Of a stretch of 8,230 nucleotides of DNA, positions 1-6,375 are shown piece by piece. Every line of letters begins with the position of its first letter. Position 1 is the stretch's first letter. A program made the translations under genes and the position numbers. The notes below the pieces were generated by a model. The model was given only the letters and a program-made list of their open reading frames with translations. It had not been told where the DNA came from and made no database searches. Source of the DNA: Promethearchaeota archaeon (GTDB lineage: Archaea > Asgardarchaeota > Lokiarchaeia > Sigynarchaeales > SOKP01); assembly GCA_019894735.1 (NCBI GenBank), contig JAGXOB010000099.1, forward strand, positions 1 through 8,230, in the 5' to 3' direction.

Positions 1-536
1 AAATTATCCTTCACAAAACGACCGTGCCAAGGTGATCTGTCAACCGCCGTTATAGGTCCATAATTCATAATGTAGTCTAACTCTAGATCAAAAAAAAGAA
101 CGATATCAATCTTGATTGTATAATTCTTAATAAGATAATCCACGGTTACATATGGATGTTCAGCATAGAGGAGCTGTGGATGGTGAAATTCTTTTAGAGT
201 TAACGATTTAATTATCCAATTATTACATAGAGAACGAAAATCTTTTTTTGATTCTTTTTTTGACTTATTTTTACTCAAACCATTATAATTTGGTTTGTAC
301 AACTCATAATTTAATCCAACAAACAAATCAATGTCAAAATCGTTTTTTAATTGCGTTTGTTTGATCCCCGTTGAGCCTTGAGGTTCAATCTTCGTATATT
401 TGATACCCAATTGTTGAGCTTTCTCATCTAATAACGTTTTAAGTTGCAAAATAATATCATTGATTAATGTAAGCTCTTGTTGGGTCGGTGTTACATCTTC
501 TAAAACTTCTTCAAAGATTGAATCTATAGAATTCAT
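1..536 (-). CDS. cca: CCA-adding enzyme (tRNA nucleotidyltransferase), archaeal class I, N-terminal part
   Basis: The 178 visible residues are the nucleotidyltransferase head of the archaeal CCA-adding enzyme, which adds or repairs the 3' CCA of tRNAs from CTP and ATP without a template. The frame is open from the ATG at 536-534 to the window edge, so the C-terminal half is missing; family members are about 440 aa. Visible landmarks are the polymerase-beta-type GS motif (G54-S55, in EPQGSTG), the metal-binding carboxylates D68 and D70 (DFDIDLF), a third carboxylate D144 (IKIDIV), the family-typical YAEHPYV at 124-130, and TAVDRSPWH at 163-171. A Lys/Ser-rich stretch at about 83-99 looks inserted relative to the archaeal family as I recall it. 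A TATA-like box about 50 nt upstream suggests its own promoter. No strong Shine-Dalgarno is visible. The family call is firm; the insertion is inferred from memory of homologues. Confidence 0.93.
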   Translation of the reverse strand, partial: MNSIDSIFEEVLEDVTPTQQELTLINDIILQLKTLLDEKAQQLGIKYTKIEPQGSTGIKQTQLKNDFDIDLFVGLNYELYKPNYNGLSKNKSKKESKKDFRSLCNNWIIKSLTLKEFHHPQLLYAEHPYVTVDYLIKNYTIKIDIVLFFDLELDYIMNYGPITAVDRSPWHGRFVKDN

Positions 537-582
537 ATGTAAGGTTTTTGAAAGCTTTAATTAAAGTAAAATTTAGTTCTAT

Positions 583-590
583 TATATAAA
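583..590 (-). promoter_or_regulatory. TATA-like box for the CCA enzyme gene
   Basis: On the minus strand this reads TTTATATA, continuing AAT, and matches the archaeal TATA box. Its centre is about 51 nt upstream of the ATG at 536. A start site about 25 nt downstream would leave a leader of roughly 25 nt. The same octamer occurs upstream of the aIF5B gene, which supports it as a promoter element of this genome. The low GC content makes chance matches possible. Confidence 0.55.
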
Positions 591-594
591 GGTA

Positions 595-618
595 TTGAGA
601 GTTTAAATAAAATCTCAA
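595..618 (-). repeat. Inverted repeat (hairpin) just upstream of the cca promoter
   Basis: The arms TTGAGA (595-600) and TCTCAA (613-618) are perfect complements around a 12-nt AT-rich centre that can add 3-4 A-T pairs after one mismatch. It touches the next inverted repeat (619-640) with no spacer and ends 4 nt before the TATA-like box at 583-590. It lies downstream of the acetyltransferase stop codon. It may be part of a 3' end structure of the upstream transcript or a protein site next to the promoter; the sequence does not decide. Confidence 0.4.
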
Positions 619-640
619 GTCAGAAGAATTTTTATCTGAC
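619..640 (-). repeat. Inverted repeat (hairpin) after the acetyltransferase gene
   Basis: The arms GTCAGA (619-624) and TCTGAC (635-640) are perfect complements enclosing a 10-nt AT-rich loop. In the transcript the structure begins about 16 nt after the acetyltransferase stop codon. It is followed directly by a second hairpin and the T-rich segment GATTTTATTT. A role in transcript 3'-end formation is plausible, although archaeal termination mainly depends on U-rich tracts rather than stems. Confidence 0.4.
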
Positions 641-656
641 AAACTAGATACATCTT

Positions 657-1271
657 TTAAATTGGATTCCTTAAAAGACTCCAATGAAAAATCTCAGTAC
701 CGGGAACTAAAATTTTTTGAATGATGCGAAAGCCAAAACGCTTAAAAATTTCTAAGTTTTTTTCTTTATTCGTTTCAAGATAAACTGGTTTACTTTCTAG
801 ATCAAACCTATTAATAGTTGCAGATAATAACTGCTGTCCAAAACCTTTTCCCTGATGGTTTGGTGCTACTCCAATTAGAGATAAATACCAATGGGGGTAA
901 GGTACTAATTTTTTATGAAGATTATCTGAAAATTTATGAAATTTATTTTGCAAAGCTAGGTATTTCCATTTAACTTTAAAAGGTAGAACTAATACTCCCG
1001 TTTTAATCGCTTTCCATATGGTGTGAGATGGATTATTTGGTGGTAACCAAACAGTAATACCTTCTAGATTTGGAGATGAGTATACCTCTCCATAACGTAA
1101 ACCATATTTGATAACATGTTGGAAATAAAGATTTAGTGTTTTTAATCGTTGATTAGTATCGGGAATAAGAAAACTGAAAACAGGATCGTGACGAAATGCC
1201 TTACTAAGGACAATACCAGCTGTTTTTAATTTATCAACTGGAAAATGCAACATTTTTTTAATTTCAATCAT
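657..1271 (-). CDS. GNAT-family N-acetyltransferase (puromycin-acetyltransferase-like), translationally coupled to aIF5B
   Basis: This 204-aa protein is predicted to transfer acetyl from acetyl-CoA to an amine; the substrate is unknown. The acetyl-CoA pyrophosphate-binding loop is QGKGFG at residues 140-145, preceded by the beta-4 strand WYLSLIGVAP and followed by the helix QQLLSATINRF. The C-terminal pattern (VYLETN, then a helix and FKRFGF) is typical of GNATs. The N-terminal segment with AFRHDP, an IPD motif, YGEVY and VWLPP resembles the group containing puromycin N-acetyltransferase and many uncharacterised fungal, actinobacterial and archaeal proteins. I chose the ATG at 1271-1269 because it overlaps the aIF5B TAA stop as TAATG and has GGTGGGG 6 nt upstream. 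An in-frame GTG at 1286 would add five residues but lacks a comparable site. The overlap implies one mRNA and coupled translation with aIF5B. No signal peptide or membrane segment is evident. Confidence 0.88.
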   Translation of the reverse strand: MIEIKKMLHFPVDKLKTAGIVLSKAFRHDPVFSFLIPDTNQRLKTLNLYFQHVIKYGLRYGEVYSSPNLEGITVWLPPNNPSHTIWKAIKTGVLVLPFKVKWKYLALQNKFHKFSDNLHKKLVPYPHWYLSLIGVAPNHQGKGFGQQLLSATINRFDLESKPVYLETNKEKNLEIFKRFGFRIIQKILVPGTEIFHWSLLRNPI

Positions 1272-3079
1272 TACATGCCCCACCACGGGTGTAGCATCTT
1301 TCTTTGGAGGATTATATATTCTCGTAAAGCTTGTTTTTGATCTTCGGTTAATTCGCCAAGAAATTTACCCATAAGTTGCCTTACGTGGGATTCGGGTACG
1401 TTCACGTATAAAGTTTCATCTTTTTCGATATCTCTCCCGATTTCTATACCGCGAATAGAAATAGCCACTTCAGAGTCTTTTCCAGCTTTTTCTAAAGTTT
1501 TTCCCTTATCTTGAATTTGGTGGACTCTTCTCGCTTTCTTTCCATCTGCGGTTATTAGAGTTACTTTTGGATATAAAGTACCCGCTTCAACATGTACTCC
1601 AAATACTGCGGGATTTGAGTTTCTAAATATAAAATCGGGAATCATTTTTAACTTTGCAGGTAATATTAATTCGCTTAAGCCTTTTGCGGTGTCTTCTGCT
1701 TTTCGTACTTCAGCATATTCTATATAATCTTCCAACAGTCTGTAGATGACATTATTCGTGAAAATTCTAATATTGTCTATTATAGCTTGCTCTTTTGCTT
1801 CAGGTAAAATGGCGACATTAAACCCTAGAACTGCTGCCGAATAAGGATCGAGAAGTTTAACTAAATTAGCATTCATAATATCCTCTTTTTTAATGGGACC
1901 TACATCGGCAATGCTTATCTTCACATCGTTTTTTGTAAAATGGTTTTCTAGTGCTTCAAGGGATCCCAAGGTATCAGCTTTTAACACGACTCCAGCCTTA
2001 TCTGTTTTAATCCGAATACTTTCTACTTCTGATGCTATTTCGTTGTATACAGTTTCTTCTTGCGAAGGGTCGCCAATGCCTCTAAATGGGGATCCTGCTA
2101 CAACATCATCTAAATTAGGAGCAAGAATCTTAATTCCAGCTGCCGCACTTACCATATCTACAGAATCAAATTTTTGTCTCGGATCTCTTATCTCATCTAA
2201 AGGTTTTGGCAGGAGTAAAGCTCTAACTTTTGACTTGATAGGTTTTTCTAAGCCACCAACAATGAATTCTTCGCCTTTCTTGATTACACCATCGTATATA
2301 AGGACGTCCATAGTTATAGCTTGGCCCTTTTCTTTCTTCACTTCCAAAACTACGCCTTTAGCGGGGCCTTCGCTAAACTTCAAGTTTTCAGTTAAAAATT
2401 GTTGCACAAGACCCATTAAAACCATCAGTAATGTCGATATTCCCTCGCCCGTTTTGGCACTCGTAGGTACGATTGCTACTTTTTTAGTAAAATCTTTTAT
2501 TTTATCGTATCGATCTATTCCCTTAAAGCCTTCTCGTAGGAAATCTACTCCGATTTGAATTAATTTTTCATCGAGAAAATCTCTTACGTGAGGTTTTTGC
2601 TTGTTATATGAATCTAGAAAATCAGCATCTTTAATTGACTTCCACCCGGATATCCTATCGATTTTATTAGCGGCGATAACAAATGGTACTTTCCGCTCGC
2701 GTAAAATTCTAACTGATTCCCACGTAATTGGCATATTCCCTGCTGTTACATCGATAACTAATATTGCTATATCCGCAACAGCTCCCCCTCTTTTACGTAG
2801 GTTCATAAAAGCAGCGTGTCCTGGAGTATCAATAATTAAAATACCAGGTAATTGAATTTCTTTGTCAGCAAATTCTTGTTTAGATTTTTTCAGAAACTCT
2901 TTTATATCTTCGGTCGGAAAATAAGACGCCCCAATGTGTTGTGTAATACCGGCAGCTTCTCTTTGTTGTACTACGGTCCCTCGAATATAATCTAAAAGAG
3001 AAGTTTTACCGTGATCGATATGACCTAAAATCGAAGCTATAGGAGCCCTTATTATTTTTTTATCGGTTTCAGCAACCAA
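1271..3079 (-). CDS. infB: Translation initiation factor aIF5B (archaeal IF2/eIF5B)
   Basis: This 602-aa cytoplasmic GTPase is predicted to promote ribosomal subunit joining and to stabilise initiator tRNA on the ribosome. The GTPase domain is complete: G1 GHIDHGKT at 19-26, switch I GITQHIGA at 44-51 with Thr46, G3 DTPGH at 84-88, G4 NKID at 138-141 and G5 SAKTG at 207-211. Beta-barrel domain II follows (about 235-350), then domain III, the long connecting helix (about residues 430-460) and the C-terminal barrel ending in WWGM. The length is normal for archaeal aIF5B, with no intein and no long N-terminal extension. The start is TTG at 3079-3077: a TGA lies only two codons upstream in frame, the next Met is near residue 92, and an SD-like AGTGAG sits 5 nt before the TTG. 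The stop overlaps the next gene's ATG. It is normally an essential single-copy gene. Confidence 0.97.
   Translation of the reverse strand: MVAETDKKIIRAPIASILGHIDHGKTSLLDYIRGTVVQQREAAGITQHIGASYFPTEDIKEFLKKSKQEFADKEIQLPGILIIDTPGHAAFMNLRKRGGAVADIAILVIDVTAGNMPITWESVRILRERKVPFVIAANKIDRISGWKSIKDADFLDSYNKQKPHVRDFLDEKLIQIGVDFLREGFKGIDRYDKIKDFTKKVAIVPTSAKTGEGISTLLMVLMGLVQQFLTENLKFSEGPAKGVVLEVKKEKGQAITMDVLIYDGVIKKGEEFIVGGLEKPIKSKVRALLLPKPLDEIRDPRQKFDSVDMVSAAAGIKILAPNLDDVVAGSPFRGIGDPSQEETVYNEIASEVESIRIKTDKAGVVLKADTLGSLEALENHFTKNDVKISIADVGPIKKEDIMNANLVKLLDPYSAAVLGFNVAILPEAKEQAIIDNIRIFTNNVIYRLLEDYIEYAEVRKAEDTAKGLSELILPAKLKMIPDFIFRNSNPAVFGVHVEAGTLYPKVTLITADGKKARRVHQIQDKGKTLEKAGKDSEVAISIRGIEIGRDIEKDETLYVNVPESHVRQLMGKFLGELTEDQKQALREYIILQRKMLHPWWGM
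1278..1284 (-). promoter_or_regulatory. Ribosome binding site of the acetyltransferase gene, inside aIF5B codons
   Basis: The minus strand reads GGTGGGG here, a good match to the archaeal SD core GGTG, with 6 nt to the ATG at 1271. The same bases encode the tryptophan and glycine codons of the conserved aIF5B C-terminus WWGM. The site supports the ATG over the upstream GTG and supports reinitiation after aIF5B termination. Confidence 0.6.
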
Positions 3080-3084
3080 TTTAA

Positions 3085-3090
3085 CTCACT
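3085..3090 (-). promoter_or_regulatory. SD-like site for the aIF5B TTG start
   Basis: The minus strand reads AGTGAG, containing GTGA of the archaeal SD consensus GGTGATC, with 5 nt before the TTG at 3079. It includes the in-frame TGA that bounds the ORF upstream. It supports the TTG start codon. Confidence 0.5.
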
Positions 3091-3104
3091 TTTGATAAAA
3101 AAGA

Positions 3105-3112
3105 TATATAAA
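3105..3112 (-). promoter_or_regulatory. TATA-like box for the aIF5B-acetyltransferase operon
   Basis: The minus strand reads TTTATATA followed by TC, the same octamer as upstream of the CCA gene. Its centre is only about 29 nt from the TTG codon, so a standard archaeal start about 25-27 nt downstream would give an almost leaderless mRNA. That conflicts with use of the SD-like motif at 3085-3090, so either this box or that SD may be non-functional. Confidence 0.45.
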
Positions 3113-3201
3113 AATCTAGTAAATTTCTTATTACTAGATAAGGTACAACATGATATAGATTTTATTGTATAATTAACTTAAAATAAACAGAATTGAACCT
3201 C

Positions 3202-3299
3202 GAAATTACATTATTGTCTAAATTCTTCTTTTAAGAGTAACGAAGATTAATATAGAAAGATGGGAATTATTCAAAAAAACCAGGAAGTAATGTAATTTC
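3202..3299. repeat. 12-bp inverted repeat spanning the uvrA-aIF5B intergenic region
   Basis: GAAATTACATTA at 3202-3213 is the exact reverse complement of TAATGTAATTTC at 3288-3299, separated by 74 nt. The right arm begins 12 nt downstream of the uvrA stop codon. The pair could form a stem closing an AT-rich loop in the uvrA 3' untranslated region, or be two oppositely oriented copies of a protein binding site. The 231-bp gap holds no supported gene; its other contents are the T-tract at 3273-3279 and the aIF5B promoter candidate. Confidence 0.45.
3273..3279 (-). terminator. Putative T-tract terminator of uvrA
   Basis: The minus strand carries seven consecutive T residues (GGTTTTTTTGA) about 32 nt downstream of the uvrA stop. 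Short uninterrupted T-runs downstream of genes are the usual archaeal intrinsic termination signal. It lies inside the loop of the inverted repeat 3202-3299. Confidence 0.4.
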
Positions 3300-3310
3300 T
3301 AATTAAACTC

Positions 3311-6184
3311 TCAAATCTGGTTTAAGTAGTTTTTAAGATATTTTCCTGTGAACGATGCTTTATTCTTGATAATCTCTTCGGGAGTCCCTTTCACTACTAC
3401 TTTCCCTCCTTTTTCTCCACCTTCAGGTCCAAGATCAATCAAATAATCTGAAGATTTAATTACATCCATATTATGCTCAATTACTATTACAGTATTACCT
3501 TTATCGACCAATTTTTGAAGTACTTTCAATAAAAAGTTTATATCATAGGCATGTAATCCAGTAGTTGGCTCATCTAATATATACAGTGTATTCCCCGTAC
3601 TTGTTTTTCTTAGTTCTCTAGCAATTTTCAAGCGTTGAGATTCGCCTCCACTCAAGGTTGTTGAAGACTGACCTAACTCTAAATATCCTAACCCAACATC
3701 TACTACAGTTTTTAATGTTTGTTTTAAATTAGGAATACTATCGAAAAATTCAAGAGCTTGATGAAAAGTCATTTTTAAGACGTCAGAAATCGTTTTTCCT
3801 TTGTATCTAATCTCTAAAGTCTCAGCGTTATACCTGAGGCCTCTACATAAATCGCATCTGATATACACATCAGGAAGAAAGTACATCTCCTTAAGAATAT
3901 ACCCGGTTCCTTTACATTTTTTACAATGACCTGCCGTCGTATTAAAGCTAAATCTTCCTTTTTTATATCCTCTTTCTCTTGAATCTTCAAGTTTCGCAAA
4001 TATTTCTCTTATGTAGTCTAAAGCTTTTGTGTAAGTAGCTGGTACAGAACGAGGGGTTCTCCCAATTGGAGATTGATCTATATTGATTATTTTATCAATA
4101 GTATCGTATCCTTTAATCTCGTCAAAATCACCACTCGTTATTCGAGAACTGCGAGTGTTAATTATATTATGTAACCCTTTGTACAAGCATTCAATTATTA
4201 AACTTGTTTTTCCTGCTCCAGAAACGCCAGTTATGCACGTAAATACGCCAAGCGGAATTTTTACTTTTATATTTTTGAGGTTATTTTCTCTGGCACCTAC
4301 TATTTCAATAAAGTGACTATCAATCTCTCGCCTTACTTTTGGAACTTCAATCTTTTTTTTTCCGGATAAGTATTTTCCTGTTAATGTATTAGCCTCTAGT
4401 ATCGTGGCTAAAGGCCCTTCCGCTACAATCTCGCCACCACTTTCTCCTGCTAATGGGCCAAGATCAATAATATGATCAGCGTTGCGCATTATTTCATCGT
4501 CATGCTCTACTACTATAACAGTATTGCCCAAATCCCTTAATTTTTTCAACATATCTATTAACCGAGAGATGTCTCGTTGGTGTAAACCAACAGAGGGTTC
4601 ATCAAGAACATATAAAACACCAACCAGGCGCGATCCTAATTGAGTTGCCAACCTAATTCTTTCGGCTTCTCCTACTGAAAGAGTGTGGGACCTTCGGCTC
4701 AAACTTATGTAATCTAATCCAACATTGTCTAAAAATGATAACCGATCTAATATTTCCTTGAGTACATCTTTAACTATCGTCTTTTGGATCTCATCCAATT
4801 GTAAGTGTTTAAAAAAATTTAAAGAATCTTTGACTGCTAAATCCGATAATTTGGCAATATTAATATTATCGACTAGAACAGAAAGACTTTCGGGTTTTAA
4901 CCTTTGACCTTTACACTGAGGACAATCAATCTGATTCATAAAGCTTTCGTAGGTATCGCGGGCCCATTCAGAGCGGGTCTCCATGTATCTTCTATGCAAC
5001 ATGGGTATTATTCCTTCGAAAGGTCTAGCTACTTGATATGTTGACTTAATTTCGCCTTTACTATTTCCGTAGCCATTATTTTCGTTCTCGAAATGAAATT
5101 CGATAACTTCATCTTCTGTTCCAAACAATACTTTGTGTAATTTTTTAGGATCAATATCTTTTATCGCAGTCTTATTAGTGTCGAATTTATAATGCTTTGT
5201 GACTTGATCTATTGATTGCCAAGAATATCCCGTTAAAGAACCAAATCCAGGAATGTTTCTTATAGGTGAATCTTGAAGTGTTACTTCTAAATCGTTTCCT
5301 AAAACTAGTTCGTAGTCAAATTCCATTACAGTCCCTAATCCACTGCAGTATTTGCAGCTCCCGTGAGGAATGTTAAAAGAAAACATTTTATGATCAATTG
5401 GAGGTAAAGATATCCCACAATCAACGCACGCTAGGTGTTCAGAATAGATTTGTTCTCCTATATCGAGAACTTCTACAACCACAATTCCATCAGTCAACTC
5501 TAAGGCCTTTTCAATGGAATCAGCCAATCTTGTTTTTATATCGCTTTTCATAACGAGTCGATCCAAGATTACGCTAATATTATGTTTCACATTCTTTTCC
5601 ATTGATATTTCTTCATCTAAAGTATATTGAATGCCATCTATTTCAACTCTAACATATCCTTGTTTTTTTAAGTCGCCGAGAAGGTCTTTATATTCACCTT
5701 TTCGATCTCGAATAATAGGCGCTTTAATAATGAATTTTTGGTTTTCCTCAATTACATCGAGAATTTGTTGGATTATTTGCTGAGGCGTTTGCGGTCTGAT
5801 TTCTTTGCCACAATTAGGGCAGTGTGGAATTCCAATATTAGCAAAAAGTAGCCTATAATAATCGTATATTTCTGTAACCGTTCCAACAGTACTGCGAGGG
5901 TTTTTTGAGAGTGGTTTTTGTTCAATAGCAATCGCAGGGGACAAACCTTCAATTGAATCGACATCTGGTTTATCCATTTCTCCAAGAAATTGTCTAGCAT
6001 AACTAGATAAGGATTCCAGGAATCTTCTTTGGCCCTCCGCATATAGAGTGTCCATGGCTAACGATGACTTTCCACTTCCACTAATACCAGTTATAATTAC
6101 TAATTTATTTCTTGGTATTATAACATCAATGTTTTTTAAGTTATTTTGTCTTGCTCCTTTAATAATAATAGAATTTGTGCTCAT
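3311..6184 (-). CDS. uvrA: Excinuclease ABC subunit UvrA
   Basis: This 957-aa protein is predicted to be the damage-sensing ATPase of nucleotide excision repair; as a dimer it scans DNA and loads UvrB. The length matches bacterial UvrA (about 940 aa). ABC module I has Walker A GISGSGKSS (about 33-41), signature LSVGEAER (about 501-508) and Walker B LDEPSVGLHQRD near 526-537. Module II has Walker A GVSGAGKTS (about 652-660), signature LSGGESQR (about 843-850) and Walker B LDEPTTGLH near 869-877. Cysteine pairs match the three zinc modules of UvrA: CPNC near 122 with CPQC near 420; C252/C255/C276/C279; and C753/C756/C776/C779 flanking MYFLPDVY. Module I carries Val instead of the usual Gly in the signature. 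The ATG start is supported by the conserved I-I-I-K-G-A-R-Q-N-N-L-K start region. UvrA in archaea is generally regarded as acquired from bacteria. Confidence 0.97.
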   Translation of the reverse strand: MSTNSIIIKGARQNNLKNIDVIIPRNKLVIITGISGSGKSSLAMDTLYAEGQRRFLESLSSYARQFLGEMDKPDVDSIEGLSPAIAIEQKPLSKNPRSTVGTVTEIYDYYRLLFANIGIPHCPNCGKEIRPQTPQQIIQQILDVIEENQKFIIKAPIIRDRKGEYKDLLGDLKKQGYVRVEIDGIQYTLDEEISMEKNVKHNISVILDRLVMKSDIKTRLADSIEKALELTDGIVVVEVLDIGEQIYSEHLACVDCGISLPPIDHKMFSFNIPHGSCKYCSGLGTVMEFDYELVLGNDLEVTLQDSPIRNIPGFGSLTGYSWQSIDQVTKHYKFDTNKTAIKDIDPKKLHKVLFGTEDEVIEFHFENENNGYGNSKGEIKSTYQVARPFEGIIPMLHRRYMETRSEWARDTYESFMNQIDCPQCKGQRLKPESLSVLVDNINIAKLSDLAVKDSLNFFKHLQLDEIQKTIVKDVLKEILDRLSFLDNVGLDYISLSRRSHTLSVGEAERIRLATQLGSRLVGVLYVLDEPSVGLHQRDISRLIDMLKKLRDLGNTVIVVEHDDEIMRNADHIIDLGPLAGESGGEIVAEGPLATILEANTLTGKYLSGKKKIEVPKVRREIDSHFIEIVGARENNLKNIKVKIPLGVFTCITGVSGAGKTSLIIECLYKGLHNIINTRSSRITSGDFDEIKGYDTIDKIINIDQSPIGRTPRSVPATYTKALDYIREIFAKLEDSRERGYKKGRFSFNTTAGHCKKCKGTGYILKEMYFLPDVYIRCDLCRGLRYNAETLEIRYKGKTISDVLKMTFHQALEFFDSIPNLKQTLKTVVDVGLGYLELGQSSTTLSGGESQRLKIARELRKTSTGNTLYILDEPTTGLHAYDINFLLKVLQKLVDKGNTVIVIEHNMDVIKSSDYLIDLGPEGGEKGGKVVVKGTPEEIIKNKASFTGKYLKNYLNQI

Positions 6185-6216
6185 ATTTACTTCTACTATC
6201 CTTCAATTATTGATTT

Positions 6217-6230
6217 GTGAAAAATTTCAC
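6217..6230. promoter_or_regulatory. Palindrome at the predicted uvrA transcription start (operator candidate)
   Basis: GTGAAA and TTTCAC form a perfect inverted repeat with a 2-nt AA centre. It lies between the TATA-like element at 6236-6245 and the transcription start expected near 6215, where an archaeal repressor would block polymerase. No regulator is identified, and a 6-bp arm pair can arise by chance in AT-rich DNA. Confidence 0.35.
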
Positions 6231-6235
6231 TATTT

Positions 6236-6245
6236 TATTTTATAA
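6236..6245 (-). promoter_or_regulatory. TATA-like element for uvrA
   Basis: The minus strand reads TTATAAAATA, centred about 56 nt upstream of the uvrA ATG at 6184. A start site about 25 nt downstream would give a leader of roughly 30 nt. A weak purine-rich GAAGG (6204-6200) is the best RBS candidate, but it lies 15 nt from the ATG. Confidence 0.4.
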
Positions 6246-6310
6246 TCTACAAAGATTGTATTTTTGCTCCTAAAGGGTATTGATTTTCTGATCATGACCT
6301 CAATTTGATT

Positions 6311-6336
6311 GAATAAAATAAAAATAAGATTAAAAC
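6311..6336 (-). terminator. T-rich putative terminator after the phosphodiesterase gene
   Basis: About 40 nt downstream of the phosphodiesterase stop the minus strand becomes strongly T-rich (runs of 4, 5 and 4 T), right after a pyrimidine stretch ACTCCTTTCTCC. This fits an archaeal U-tract terminator. A small hairpin with 7-bp arms AATCAAT (6351-6357) and ATTGATT (6367-6373) lies between the stop codon and the tract. The rest of the 191-bp gap holds the uvrA promoter candidate and no gene. Confidence 0.4.
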
Positions 6337-6375
6337 GGAGAAAGGAGTAAAATCAATTATTAATGGATTGATTAA

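Noticed and set aside
1272..1286. GTG start five codons upstream for the acetyltransferase
   Set aside because: It lies inside aIF5B codons and lacks an upstream SD. The ATG at 1271 overlaps the stop as TAATG and has GGTGGGG 6 nt upstream.
1893..2558. 221-codon open frame on the plus strand inside aIF5B
   Set aside because: It is antisense to clear aIF5B domains, has no recognisable motif or start context, and is a shadow of the coding strand. The other plus-strand frames inside uvrA and uvrB are rejected for the same reason.
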